From Alteribacillus persepolensis (lineage in GTDB: Bacteria; Bacillota; Bacilli; Bacillales; Marinococcaceae), in the NCBI RefSeq assembly GCF_900099605.1, contig NZ_FNDK01000011.1, positions 1 to 64,000 of the forward strand: a DNA stretch of 64,000 nt. Reading direction: 5' to 3'. Both the position numbers and the translations under genes were made by a program. The notes beneath the pieces were generated by a model, which saw only the letters and a list, made by a program, of their open reading frames with translations, ran no database searches and was not told where the DNA came from. This document shows positions 39,404 through 48,580 of the stretch, piece by piece; positions within the stretch are counted from its first letter, which is position 1, and every line of letters starts with the position of its first letter.

Positions 39404-40777
39404 TTACCTCAACTCATATTTATCCATTTTATATTTTAATGATTGTTTCGAAATTCTTAATTGTCTCGCTGTTTCAGCGATAACTCCACCGCACTTCTCT
39501 AGCGTTTCCACAATAATGCTTTTTTCATATTCTTCTACCGCCTCTTTTATCGATGTAACATTCGTTGTTCTCTTTGCAGAGGCCGTCGAGGGTGCTTGCT
39601 GCTGTTTCATTCGATCAGGAATGTCATCCATCGTAATTTCGTGACTGCTTACATGGTTATAAGCTGTCTCTATTGCATTTTTCAGTTCTCTCACATTTCC
39701 AGGCCAATGGTAGTTTTTAAAACACTCCAATACTTCCGGCTGAATGCTGTCGACATACGTATTCATGTGATGATTATAAAAACGGATATAAGATGCTACT
39801 AGTATTTCAATATCTTCTTTTCGTTCTGCTAAATCAGGAAGGTTTAACTGCACCACACTTAATCGATAAAATAAATCTTCTCGAAGCTTTTTTTCTTGAA
39901 CCAGCTTGTCAGGATCTTCATTGGTGGCAGATATCACGCGAATATCGAGTGATATATTACTTTTCCCTCCAATACGCCGTATCGTTTTTTCTTCAATTGC
40001 TTTTAACAGCTTTACCTGCAGGGGCATGTCCAGAGAGTTGATTTCGTCTAAAAACAACGTTCCCCCATCCGCTTGTTCAAACAGTCCAGGACGATCTTCG
40101 GCTCCTGTAAATCCGCCTTTTTTTGTTCCAAACAACGTGCTCTCCAATAAATTGGGCGGAACAGAGCTGCAATTAAATGATATAAACGGCTGCGCATAAC
40201 GAGAGCTGAGATTGTGAATCGATTGAGCAACGACTTCTTTTCCAGTCCCTGTCCTTCCATACAGCAAAACAGTAGAGTTCGTACGAGAAATATTTCGTAA
40301 TTTTTCTTTTATTTTTTTCATTTTCGGGTGCTCTGTGACAATATCATCAATAGTATATATCGTATTGTTTTTCCGGTATACTTTGTGTTTGGCAAATTGG
40401 TCAAGATGATGAATATTTTCTTTGGTAAACGAACGTGTTGAAAACTCGATCGCAGCAACTATTTGTCCATCTTCCTTCACAGGGTACGTTGAACTAATGG
40501 AGAAAACGGTATCTCCTTTTTTTGTTGTCATTTCCTGTTTGACATGAATTAGCGGGACACCGCTGCTTAACACTTGCATAACCGTACTGTTCTCTTCATT
40601 CAAATCTTTGTACAGTTCGGTCACTCGTTTTCCCATGAATTCTTCAGGACGAACACCTAACTGCATGAGAACATTCAAATCAGCTGTATCGTAAAACATG
40701 ATAAAACCATTTTTGTCAACAACTAAAATGTTATCGTAATCGGCTAACTGCTCGATGGTGTCTACATCAATATGCAT
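39404..40777 (-). CDS. Sigma-54-dependent transcriptional activator with PAS domain (RocR-like)
   Basis: A 457-residue enhancer-binding protein: PAS-like sensor (about 8-120), AAA+ domain with Walker A GRTGTGK (174-180), the sigma-54 contact loop reading GGFTGA (221-226) instead of GAFTGA, GGTLFLDEIN, and a C-terminal Fis-type helix-turn-helix (IAETARQLRISKQSLKYKM). Domain order matches RocR/AcoR-type regulators. It lies between the M20-YtcJ-symporter unit, which has a -24/-12 promoter, and the AbgB-YfcC unit, so it most likely activates one or both. The ATG has GGGGGTG upstream. Confidence 0.88.
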   Translation of the reverse strand: MHIDVDTIEQLADYDNILVVDKNGFIMFYDTADLNVLMQLGVRPEEFMGKRVTELYKDLNEENSTVMQVLSSGVPLIHVKQEMTTKKGDTVFSISSTYPVKEDGQIVAAIEFSTRSFTKENIHHLDQFAKHKVYRKNNTIYTIDDIVTEHPKMKKIKEKLRNISRTNSTVLLYGRTGTGKEVVAQSIHNLSSRYAQPFISFNCSSVPPNLLESTLFGTKKGGFTGAEDRPGLFEQADGGTLFLDEINSLDMPLQVKLLKAIEEKTIRRIGGKSNISLDIRVISATNEDPDKLVQEKKLREDLFYRLSVVQLNLPDLAERKEDIEILVASYIRFYNHHMNTYVDSIQPEVLECFKNYHWPGNVRELKNAIETAYNHVSSHEITMDDIPDRMKQQQAPSTASAKRTTNVTSIKEAVEEYEKSIIVETLEKCGGVIAETARQLRISKQSLKYKMDKYELR

Positions 40778-40884
40778 TCAAACACCCCCTGCCTTCTTCT
40801 CATGCTTTCATATTTTATCAAAGACTAACTTAAAAAAGAAGCAGTAACCCCTCTTACTTCCATCAGCGCCTCTTCATAACACCA

Positions 40885-40910
40885 GCATATACCTTATATA
40901 AGGTATATGC
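40885..40910. promoter_or_regulatory. Perfect 26-bp palindrome upstream of the activator gene
   Basis: GCATATACCTTAT and its exact reverse complement, with no loop, centred about 120 bp before the activator start and just after the AbgB-like gene. No T tract follows, so an operator is as likely as a terminator. Confidence 0.5.
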
Positions 40911-40926
40911 CGGATGCAGCTATTCG

Positions 40927-42324
40927 TTATATGTTTGTTCCAGGCTTTACGTCTTCTGGAATCGGGCACATATACGATTGTCCATTCGTTGCTTTCTTGA
41001 AATCTTCTTTCGCTTGATCTATCAAATGTGGATGCAGCAGCATATCAACAGCGGTAGAAGCCATCACTTTACCTGCATGTAACATCCCTTTTTTTCCAAT
41101 AGAAGAGCCGGCCTGTGACACGGCTTGCCAACTATGAAGGGCTGTTCCATTGGCCATACACGTCGCCGCACACTGTACAGTTGGAGCAACCCAGCTGACA
41201 TCAGCTACATCTGTGGATCCGGTAGATAAAACCATGTCGCTTTGCGGGATAATAGTGTCTGTTAAGTCAACATTTTCTAACCCTTTTCCCCATACACTGT
41301 TTTTCTCTCCTTCATGAAGTGTTGTCCGTATGTCTTTCGCTAACTGATACTCCTCTTCATCAAAAACAGGAGCTTGAAGTTTTTCATAATTTCTTGCCAT
41401 CACCGCATCTAATGTTTCATTCGGAAGTAAATCAGACGTACCGCTGTCAAATACGACTTCTAGTTCCGTTTCTGTCATTTGTGCTGCACCTGCCGCAATT
41501 TTTTTCACACGTTGATAAATTTCTTCTACTTGTGCGACTTTCGGTGCTCTTAATAAATACAGAACTTCCGCTTCGGATTGCACAACATTTGGGGAAGAAC
41601 CGCCAGTTTTTGTGACTGCATAATGCATACGAGCTTCAGGCACCACATGCTCTCGTAAGTAATTCACTCCAATATTCATCAGCTCTACCGCATCCAATGC
41701 ACTTCTTCCTAAGTGTGGTGCCGCAGCTGCGTGAGCAGAACGTCCTTTAAAATGAAAATACACTTGGTATGTGGCTAAAATGTTCATTTTAATTACGCCG
41801 TTTATAGGAGCTGGATGCCAAGTGACAGCAGCATCTACATCATCGAATACCCCGTCTCTTACCATAAACACTTTGCCATCGCCGCTTTCTTCCGCAGGAC
41901 AACCGTAATAGCGTATTGTTCCTTTCAATTCATGCTTGTCCATATATGCTTTTACCGCTATTGCAGCAGCAAACGAACCGACTCCTAGCAAGTTATGACC
42001 ACAGCCATGACCGTTGCCGCCTTCTTGCACCGGCTTTTTTTCAGCAATTCCTCTCTCTTGGCTTAATCCTGCGAGTGCATCATATTCTCCTAACACAGCG
42101 ACCACCGGATTACCATATCCATATTCAGCAATAAATGCTGTATCCATCCCGGCAATATCTTTTTGAATACGAAATCCCTCTTCTTCCAATCGTTTCATCA
42201 ACACCGCTGCAGACTGATGTTCGAAAAAGCTCGTTTCCGCAAAGTCCCAAATATTGTCACTCACGTCGATAAAAATATCCCGATATTGTTCAATGATGTC
42301 GTTGATTTCTTTCGTATGTTCCAT
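40927..42324 (-). CDS. M20-family amidohydrolase, AbgB-like
   Basis: A 465-residue metallopeptidase similar to the B subunit of p-aminobenzoyl-glutamate hydrolase. Metal-binding motifs are GHGCGHNLLG near residue 107, YGCPAEESGDGKVFM and VTWHPAP, with GRSAHAAAAPHLGRSALDAV in the lid domain. Such enzymes release glutamate or other amino acids from aromatic or acyl conjugates. No AbgA partner gene is present, so it may act as a homodimer. It follows the YfcC permease with a 45-bp gap in the same direction, so uptake and hydrolysis are probably coupled. Confidence 0.85.
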   Translation of the reverse strand: MEHTKEINDIIEQYRDIFIDVSDNIWDFAETSFFEHQSAAVLMKRLEEEGFRIQKDIAGMDTAFIAEYGYGNPVVAVLGEYDALAGLSQERGIAEKKPVQEGGNGHGCGHNLLGVGSFAAAIAVKAYMDKHELKGTIRYYGCPAEESGDGKVFMVRDGVFDDVDAAVTWHPAPINGVIKMNILATYQVYFHFKGRSAHAAAAPHLGRSALDAVELMNIGVNYLREHVVPEARMHYAVTKTGGSSPNVVQSEAEVLYLLRAPKVAQVEEIYQRVKKIAAGAAQMTETELEVVFDSGTSDLLPNETLDAVMARNYEKLQAPVFDEEEYQLAKDIRTTLHEGEKNSVWGKGLENVDLTDTIIPQSDMVLSTGSTDVADVSWVAPTVQCAATCMANGTALHSWQAVSQAGSSIGKKGMLHAGKVMASTAVDMLLHPHLIDQAKEDFKKATNGQSYMCPIPEDVKPGTNI

Positions 42325-42369
42325 TTCTTTATCACTCCAATACTGAAAATATCCTTATTCTCTATAACG

Positions 42370-43791
42370 TTATGTCCAGATGAACAGGTGGACTATCGTA
42401 ACAAAAACAGCTCCAAGGGCGTAATGAATAATAATCAATGGCCATATAAATTTTATCCACTTTATCCACGATATTCCTGACATCGCTAGTGCCGCTAGCA
42501 AAAGACCGCTTGTCGGAGAAAAGATGTTGGAAATTCCATCTCCCATTTGAAACGCAAGTACAGCTGTTTGCCGTTGAACATCAATTAAATCCGCCAACGG
42601 GGCGATAATCGGCATACTTAAAGCAGCTTGTCCGCTTCCCGAGGAGACAATAAAATTTAGTAAACTTTGAGCAATAAAAATGCCAAATGCAGCAATACTA
42701 GACGGCCACTCCGATAGGGCATTGACCATAGAATACAAAATAGTGTCGATTGTGCTGCTGTTCTCTAGTATAACAACAGCTCCATAAGCAAATCCGACGA
42801 CGAGCGCCCCAACTACAATCTCCTGGCACCCTTCTGCAAAAGATTTGGCTATTTTATTAACATTCATTCCGTTAATAATCCCCATCACAACAGCCATAAT
42901 GACAAACACCGCCGAAATTTCTGTTAAATACCAGCCAAACTTTATGACACCAAATGCCAGCACAACAAGTGTTGTTAACAGAACAGCAAGTACGGCCGTT
43001 TGGCGTTTCGTCAGCTTATGATGGTGATTGTCATTCATGTCTATATCCCATTGTTTATCTTCTTCATACGTGATACTAAGCGTATGATCATTGCGTACTT
43101 TCTTGGCGTAACGCATGACGTACCAAATACTTACGAGCATAAACACAATCCAAAAAACAATTCGTACACCCATGCCAGAAAACAGCGGGAGTTCTGCAAT
43201 TCCTTGTGCCACCCCAATCGTAAAAGGGTTCATAAATGCAGCCGTAAATCCAGAAGCAACGCCAACAAGCACCATTGCCGCACCTACTACTGAATCAAAT
43301 CCCATTTTTAAAGCAATCGGTATCATAATCATAATAAAAGGAAGCATCTCTTCGAATACACCGACTGATGCTCCGGCTACTCCAAAAAAGAGCATGACAC
43401 AAGGAATAACAAATAATTCTCTCCCAACCAATTGCTTTGACATACTGCCAAATGCGCCTTCAATAGCTTTTGTTTCACGAAATACATGAAAAGATCCTCC
43501 GACAACAAAAATAAAGAAGATTATCATTGCTGCCTCAACCATCCCTAAATGTATTGCTTGAAACAAATCAAAGAAAACAGGCGGGTTTGGTTCAACCGAT
43601 GTATACGTGCCATCCACAACTACACTTTGACCATCTTCATTTATCGTTCGTTCATATTCTCCAGGCGGGATAAAATAAGAAATAATCGCGACTAACACAA
43701 TTATCCCAAATAGTATTAAAAACGTGTGAGGGGGTTCTTTGCTTTTATGAGACGGAACATGATTTGTTTGTGGTACAGTTTTCGCTTTCAT
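42370..43791 (-). CDS. YfcC family permease (DcuC-like fold)
   Basis: A 473-residue multi-pass membrane protein of the YfcC family. Recognisable parts are ISYFIPPGEYER after helix 1, FGVAGASVGVFEEMLPF, GFTAAFMNPFTIGVAQ and the C-terminal SSGSGQAALSMPI and DGISNIFSPTSG hairpin motifs typical of the DcuC/AbgT-like fold. Homologues lie in arginine or peptide catabolic clusters. Paired here with an AbgB-like hydrolase, it probably imports a conjugated amino acid or basic amino acid. The ATG has AAAAGGAG 8 nt upstream. A perfect cre-type site (43825) and a weak -24/-12 match (43872) precede it. Confidence 0.82.
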   Translation of the reverse strand: MKAKTVPQTNHVPSHKSKEPPHTFLILFGIIVLVAIISYFIPPGEYERTINEDGQSVVVDGTYTSVEPNPPVFFDLFQAIHLGMVEAAMIIFFIFVVGGSFHVFRETKAIEGAFGSMSKQLVGRELFVIPCVMLFFGVAGASVGVFEEMLPFIMIMIPIALKMGFDSVVGAAMVLVGVASGFTAAFMNPFTIGVAQGIAELPLFSGMGVRIVFWIVFMLVSIWYVMRYAKKVRNDHTLSITYEEDKQWDIDMNDNHHHKLTKRQTAVLAVLLTTLVVLAFGVIKFGWYLTEISAVFVIMAVVMGIINGMNVNKIAKSFAEGCQEIVVGALVVGFAYGAVVILENSSTIDTILYSMVNALSEWPSSIAAFGIFIAQSLLNFIVSSGSGQAALSMPIIAPLADLIDVQRQTAVLAFQMGDGISNIFSPTSGLLLAALAMSGISWIKWIKFIWPLIIIHYALGAVFVTIVHLFIWT

Positions 43792-43824
43792 TTTTCATCT
43801 CCTTTTCACTTCTCTATCATTTTA

Positions 43825-43839
43825 TTGAAAACGGATTCA
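43825..43839. promoter_or_regulatory. cre-type site upstream of the YfcC gene
   Basis: TTGAAAACGGATTCA matches WTGNAANCGNWNNCW completely and is part of a TTGAA...TTCAA palindrome, 34 bp before the start. Suggests CcpA-mediated catabolite control. Confidence 0.55.
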
Positions 43840-43871
43840 AATCAGGTTATAAAAAGCACTTCACAATGAAA

Positions 43872-43902
43872 GCAAGCTCAAAGCCGGTGCGGCCTTGAGC
43901 TT
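43872..43902 (-). terminator. Terminator of rocD-rocA, overlapping a weak -24/-12 match
   Basis: AAGCTCAA(a)GCC / GGC(c)TTGAGCTT stem about 30-55 bp after the rocA stop. The distal arm reads CCGGCTTTGAGCTTGC on the minus strand, with GG and GC doublets 10 nt apart, so it could also serve as a weak sigma-54 promoter for the YfcC operon. Confidence 0.5.
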
Positions 43903-43929
43903 TAACTTCTCGTTGTCCTCTTGCTGCCC

Positions 43930-45480
43930 TTACAGCATTTGACTGATTGTTTTCGGATGCAAATACTGAAGAAGATGGTCTGGCCCGCCTGCTTTCGCGT
44001 CTGTTCCAGACATTTTAAATCCTCCGAATGGGTGATAACCAACAATCGCCCCTGTACAGTTACGGTTGAAATACAAGTTGCCAACGTGAAAGTGGTGTTT
44101 TGCTTTTTCAAGATGTTCACTATTGTTGGAAATGACAGCACCAGTAAGTCCGTATTCTGTGTTGTTAGCAATATCTAGTGCTTCATCATAATTTTTCGCT
44201 TTGGCAAATGCTACGACTGGACCAAAAATTTCTTCCTGCATAATACGTGCATCTGGTGCTGCGTCCGCAAATATAGTCGGATTAATGAAATAACCTTTTG
44301 AGTTATCGGCATCTCCGCCAGTGATAAGGCGGCCTTCTTCTTTGCCAATTTCAATATAGCCGGTAATCTTATCAAATGCTTTTTGATTCACGACCGGTCC
44401 CATATAGGTATCTTTCGAAGCAGGATCACCAACAATCAACGCTTTTGTGCGCTCTCCCACGCGTTCTACTACTTCGTCATACACGTCTTCATGCACAATA
44501 ACACGGGAGCCGGCAGAACATTTTTGACCAGAGAAACCGAACGCAGATTGAATAATCGCATCCACAGCAGTGTCGAGATTTGCTTCATTATCAACCACAA
44601 CGGTATCTTTACCGCCCATTTCAGCAATAACACGCTTTAAGTGCTGCTGCCCTTCTTGTACAACAGCTGCGCGCTCATAAATGCGAAGCCCCGTTGCTCT
44701 AGAACCAGTAAATGTAATAATGGATGTTTTCGGATGATCCACGAGGTAGTCACCAATTTCAGAAGGCTCACCAGGTACAAAGTTAATAACGCCTTTAGGT
44801 GCACCAGCCTCTTCTAAAATCTCTACAAATTTAGCCGCAATCACTGGTGTAGGCTCAGCTGGTTTAAGAAGAACGGTGTTTCCGGTCACAAGCGGGGCCA
44901 CCGTCGTACCGACCATAATTGCACCTGCAAAGTTCCAAGGCGGAATTGTAACAGCTGCCCCCATCGGTTGATACACATACTGATTGAACTCACCATCACG
45001 GCTGTTGATCGGCTTGCCTTGTTTGAGCTCAATCATTTGACGAGCGTAGTATTCCAAAAAGTCAATTGCTTCAGCTATATCAGCATCTGCTTCTTTCCAT
45101 GGTTTACCTGCTTCTTTGACGAGCAGTGCAGAAAACTCATGCTTGCGGCGGCGCATGATCGCAGCAGCACGGAATAAAACTTCTGCTCTTGCTGTTGGAT
45201 TGGTGTGTCTCCATGTTTCAAAAGCGCGAGTCGCAGCATCGAATGCTTTGTCTACTAATTCCGGCGTTGCTTTTGATACCGTACCAATTATTTCTTCTTT
45301 ATTTGCCGGATTGTAAGAAACCAATTTATCATCGGTTGTTACTTTTTCTCCATCAATAAGAAGCGGGTAATCGTCTCCCAGATAGCCTTCTACTTTCTCT
45401 AACGCTTGTTGAAAATCTTTAATATTTTCTTCTTTTGTAAAATCCGTAAATGGTTCATGTCGATAAGCTGTATACATCAT
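43930..45480 (-). CDS. rocA: L-glutamate gamma-semialdehyde (1-pyrroline-5-carboxylate) dehydrogenase
   Basis: RocA oxidises glutamate semialdehyde, formed from ornithine or proline, to glutamate with NAD. The 516-residue length is that of B. subtilis RocA. It has [16 protein letters not shown], the general-base region [14 protein letters not shown], the catalytic cysteine in [15 protein letters not shown] and the C-terminal [18 protein letters not shown] of the P5C dehydrogenase group. The start is ATGATG behind AAGGAG; the second ATG may be used. It lies 18 bp after rocD and is co-transcribed from the sigma-54 promoter at 46743. Confidence 0.95.
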   Translation of the reverse strand: MMYTAYRHEPFTDFTKEENIKDFQQALEKVEGYLGDDYPLLIDGEKVTTDDKLVSYNPANKEEIIGTVSKATPELVDKAFDAATRAFETWRHTNPTARAEVLFRAAAIMRRRKHEFSALLVKEAGKPWKEADADIAEAIDFLEYYARQMIELKQGKPINSRDGEFNQYVYQPMGAAVTIPPWNFAGAIMVGTTVAPLVTGNTVLLKPAEPTPVIAAKFVEILEEAGAPKGVINFVPGEPSEIGDYLVDHPKTSIITFTGSRATGLRIYERAAVVQEGQQHLKRVIAEMGGKDTVVVDNEANLDTAVDAIIQSAFGFSGQKCSAGSRVIVHEDVYDEVVERVGERTKALIVGDPASKDTYMGPVVNQKAFDKITGYIEIGKEEGRLITGGDADNSKGYFINPTIFADAAPDARIMQEEIFGPVVAFAKAKNYDEALDIANNTEYGLTGAVISNNSEHLEKAKHHFHVGNLYFNRNCTGAIVGYHPFGGFKMSGTDAKAGGPDHLLQYLHPKTISQML

Positions 45481-45498
45481 TCATTCTCCTTTCTGTTA

Positions 45499-46698
45499 TT
45501 ACGCACTCAATACAGATTCAATTTTTTCAATAGCCCAATCCAAGTCTTCTTCAGAAATAACCAACGGCGGCGCAAAACGAATAACCGTTTCATGCGTTTC
45601 TTTACAGAGCAGGCCTTTTTCTTTCAATGCCTCACAATATGGACGGGCAGCTTCTGTCAGCTCTACACCGATGAAAAGACCTTTCCCTCGCACTTCTTTT
45701 ATTTTTGGATTATGAATCTTGTTGAGCCGTTCTTTGAAATAGCGCCCTAGTTTTGCAGAACGTTCCACCAGCTTCTCGTCTTCTAGCACTTCAAGCGCTG
45801 CTATGGAAACAGCAGATGCAATGGGATTTCCTCCAAATGTGGAGCCGTGCGAACCAGGATTAAACACGCTTAGAACACTCTCATTTGCAGCAATGCACGA
45901 AATTGGGAACACACCACCTCCAAGTGCTTTACCAAGAATATAAAGGTCCGGTTCAACATCTTCCCAGTCACAAGCAAATGTTTTACCAGTACGTCCCAGA
46001 CCACTCTGAATTTCATCTGCAACAAACAACACGTTGTTTTCTTTACATATGTGACTCGCTTCTTTCAAGAAGCCTTCCGGGGGAATAACAATCCCTACTT
46101 CCCCTTGAATGGGTTCCATGATAAAGCCAACCGTATTTGGCGTAATAGCAGCTTTCAATGCTTCGATATCACCATAAGGAATAACTTTAATACCTGGAAG
46201 CATTGGTCCAAAACCGCGCTTGTACTCTGCCTCAGAAGACAAAGAAACAGCGGACATCGTTCTTCCGTGGAAATTCCCTTCACAAGCAATAATTTCTGCC
46301 TTGCCTTCGTCAATGTCCTTATTCTCATACCCCCAGCGGCGAATAGCTTTAATCGCTGTTTCTACCGCTTCAGCACCTGTATTCATCGGAAGAACCATAT
46401 CTTTGTTTGTGAGATTGCTGACTTTTTCGTAAAATGCACCTAGTTTATCATTGTGGAACGCACGAGAGGTGAGCGTCACTTTATCTGCCTGGTCTTTCAG
46501 TGCCTGAATAATTTTTGGATGGCGATGCCCTTGGTTTAATGCAGAATACGCACTCAGCATATCGATATATCTGTTCCCCTCAGGGTCTTCTACCCATACA
46601 CCTTCTGCTTTAGATATAACAATTGGCAGAGGGTGATAGTTTCTCGCACCATGTTTTTCTGTCTGTTTAATAATTGAAGTACTCGGTGTTAACGTCAT
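45499..46698 (-). CDS. rocD: Ornithine aminotransferase
   Basis: RocD transfers the delta-amino group of ornithine to 2-oxoglutarate, giving glutamate semialdehyde. The PLP-dependent class III aminotransferase has 399 residues from the ATG at 46698, selected because AAGGAG lies 7 nt upstream and because the ORF start at 46722 would leave under 10 nt of leader from the sigma-54 promoter. Motifs: [42 protein letters not shown] and the PLP lysine in [12 protein letters not shown]. It is the first gene of rocDA. No arginase gene (rocF) is seen in the window. Confidence 0.95.
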   Translation of the reverse strand: MTLTPSTSIIKQTEKHGARNYHPLPIVISKAEGVWVEDPEGNRYIDMLSAYSALNQGHRHPKIIQALKDQADKVTLTSRAFHNDKLGAFYEKVSNLTNKDMVLPMNTGAEAVETAIKAIRRWGYENKDIDEGKAEIIACEGNFHGRTMSAVSLSSEAEYKRGFGPMLPGIKVIPYGDIEALKAAITPNTVGFIMEPIQGEVGIVIPPEGFLKEASHICKENNVLFVADEIQSGLGRTGKTFACDWEDVEPDLYILGKALGGGVFPISCIAANESVLSVFNPGSHGSTFGGNPIASAVSIAALEVLEDEKLVERSAKLGRYFKERLNKIHNPKIKEVRGKGLFIGVELTEAARPYCEALKEKGLLCKETHETVIRFAPPLVISEEDLDWAIEKIESVLSA

Positions 46699-46742
46699 GA
46701 CTTCACTCCTTCTCCCTTCCATGAAATGTCACACTAATATAA

Positions 46743-46758
46743 TGCAAAATGCATGCCA
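46743..46758 (-). promoter_or_regulatory. Sigma-54 (SigL) promoter of rocD-rocA
   Basis: TGGCATGCATTTTGCA on the minus strand matches the -24/-12 consensus TGGCAYR-N4-TTGCW throughout, about 45 bp before the rocD start. Confidence 0.85.
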
Positions 46759-46798
46759 ACATAAAAATCACAACGTGTCCCTTTTTTATATCAAATAG

Positions 46799-46857
46799 GC
46801 GAAAAAATATTTTTCCTATGCCAAAAAATTATTGATATTAGAAAAAATATTTTGCTC
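46799..46857. promoter_or_regulatory. Candidate activator (UAS) sites for the RocR-like protein
   Basis: Two similar near-palindromes, GCGAAAAAATATTTTTCC (46799) and GAAAAAATATTTTGCTC (46841), lie 40-100 bp upstream of the rocD -24/-12 promoter. A related GCAAAATATATTTTCG lies upstream of rocG (48466). Confidence 0.45.
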
Positions 46858-46931
46858 AAATGAAAAATAAGAATTCTTCTCTCATCAGAATATGGGACAG
46901 CAAAACGAATCATTCCAGAAAACCACGCCGT

Positions 46932-46962
46932 AAAAAAAGAGATTCCTTTTTAGGAACCTCTT
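46932..46962 (-). terminator. Terminator of the RocR-like gene
   Basis: AGAGGTTCC / GGAATCTCT-type stem on the minus strand followed by seven T residues. Confidence 0.75.
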
Positions 46963-46974
46963 CTTCGGCGGCAC

Positions 46975-48378
46975 TTATACTCTTACTTTTTTAATTCCTA
47001 ATTTTTTCAAACGGTACTGTAAACTCTGCCTGCTTAACCCAAGCACTTCCGCTGCCTTTTTCACTTGGTAATCGTGATTTTCTAACACTTTTTTCACATA
47101 CGCTTTTTCTTTATCAAACAAATAGTCTTTTAAGGTGCGGTTCTCTTCCTGTATTTCAGCATCTTCCACAAAGGTGTTGTTTTGGACATTCGGCTTTTCT
47201 ATAGTTATACGTTTCCGTAAATGCAGGGGAAGGTGGGATTCTTCCATAACTTCTTCATCGGTAATCATATTCATCGCACCTTCAATTACATGCTCGACCT
47301 CCCTCACGTTCCCCGGCCAATGATACTCTTCAAAAAAGCGGCGCACCTCGTCACTAATTTCTTTCACATTTAATTGAAACAATTCGTTGTATGACTGTAT
47401 AAAATAATCACTTAGCTCTTTTATATCATCTTTTCTATCGCGAAGCGGCGGTATAAATATAGAAACCACACTCAGCCGGTAATACAAGTCTTTCCTAAGT
47501 CTTCCTTCCGTAACAGCATCAATGGGATCTTCATTCATGGTAGCAATTAAACGAATATCGGTTTCTCTTTCTTTTGTATCCCCTACCCGGCGAATCGTTT
47601 TTTCTTGAATCGCCCTCAGGAGTTTCGACTGCAGGTTAGGACTAAGTGAGTTTATTTCATCGAGAAGAAGCGTTCCTCCTTCCGCTTGTTCAAATAAACC
47701 AGGACGATCTTCAGACCCTGTAAACGCGCCTTTCTTCGTCCCAAATAAAATCCCTTCAATCAAACTATCCGGCAGCGCTGCACAGTTTTGACTGATGAAT
47801 GGACCGGGCGAGCGGCTGCTGCCATTGTGGATGCTTTGCGCAAAAATTTCTTTCCCTGTTCCAGTTTCTCCTATAATGAGAACCGAAGAGCTTGTCCGTG
47901 TCGCCCGTTTCGCATGTTCAATCACTTCTTTCATTTCAGCGCTTCTTCCAATAACACTGTCAAATGAATATTTTCGATTGCCGCGCTTCATATTTTCCTG
48001 TACCATCCGCTCTAGTTTTGTAATATCTTTTGTTATTTCCAGCGCCCCAACAATCGTTCCGTTTTCCTTCACCGGAAATGTATTATTAATTGTTGTTATT
48101 TCAATTCCTTTGTTATTTAAGTACGACTGTTTTACATTCCGTGACTCCATACCTTCAGATAATGCCCGTTCCAACGTGCTTTCTTGTCCCTTATTGAACT
48201 TAAAGACATCGGAAATATGTTTGTGCAGTACTTCTTGCGGATTCATGTTTTCAATTTCTGACATTTTATTATTATAAATAATTGTTTTCCCCAATGCATC
48301 CACTGCATGCACGCCAACATCAATGTGATTCATCACGTTTTCATAAATCATGTCTTGATGCTTTCCCTGTATATCCAT
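46975..48378 (-). CDS. Sigma-54-dependent activator, RocR-like regulator of ornithine/proline/glutamate catabolism
   Basis: A 467-residue activator: PAS-like sensor (about 12-120), AAA+ domain with Walker A GETGTGK (170-176), sigma-54 contact loop GAFTGS (217-222; GAFTGA is canonical), GGTLLLDEIN, and C-terminal Fis-type helix-turn-helix (VKKAAEVLGLSRQSLQYRLKKL). I chose the ATG at 48378 because AAGGAGG lies 8 nt upstream. It stands between divergent rocDA and rocG-putB-type genes, both with -24/-12 promoters, exactly the position of a pathway activator. In B. subtilis RocR responds to ornithine or citrulline; the effector here is inferred. Confidence 0.88.
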   Translation of the reverse strand: MDIQGKHQDMIYENVMNHIDVGVHAVDALGKTIIYNNKMSEIENMNPQEVLHKHISDVFKFNKGQESTLERALSEGMESRNVKQSYLNNKGIEITTINNTFPVKENGTIVGALEITKDITKLERMVQENMKRGNRKYSFDSVIGRSAEMKEVIEHAKRATRTSSSVLIIGETGTGKEIFAQSIHNGSSRSPGPFISQNCAALPDSLIEGILFGTKKGAFTGSEDRPGLFEQAEGGTLLLDEINSLSPNLQSKLLRAIQEKTIRRVGDTKERETDIRLIATMNEDPIDAVTEGRLRKDLYYRLSVVSIFIPPLRDRKDDIKELSDYFIQSYNELFQLNVKEISDEVRRFFEEYHWPGNVREVEHVIEGAMNMITDEEVMEESHLPLHLRKRITIEKPNVQNNTFVEDAEIQEENRTLKDYLFDKEKAYVKKVLENHDYQVKKAAEVLGLSRQSLQYRLKKLGIKKVRV

Positions 48379-48465
48379 CACCGCTGCCTCCTTTTCACCT
48401 GCCAAAAAATTATTTTTCTTTTGATAATTTATTTTTCTTTATCCTAGCAAATCCTCTCTTATACT

Positions 48466-48481
48466 GCAAAATATATTTTCG
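48466..48481. promoter_or_regulatory. Candidate UAS upstream of the rocG sigma-54 promoter
   Basis: GCAAAATATATTTTCG, a near-palindrome about 42 bp upstream of the -24 element and similar to the two sites near rocD. Confidence 0.4.
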
Positions 48482-48522
48482 TCCGTTGTGATAGTTAAGG
48501 GATTTTTTGTTCTTGATAAAAG

Positions 48523-48540
48523 TTGGCACGATTTTTGAAT
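48523..48540 (+). promoter_or_regulatory. Sigma-54 (SigL) promoter of rocG
   Basis: TTGGCACGATTTTTGAAT has a perfect -24 element TTGGCACG; the -12 doublet is GA instead of GC. It is 40 bp before the rocG start. Confidence 0.7.
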
Positions 48541-48580
48541 ATGTAATGGAGGAAACACTATTTTGAAGGAGGCAGCACAT

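Noticed and set aside
43930-44178. Frames inside rocA on both strands
   Set aside because: Shadows of the rocA reading frame; no independent signals.
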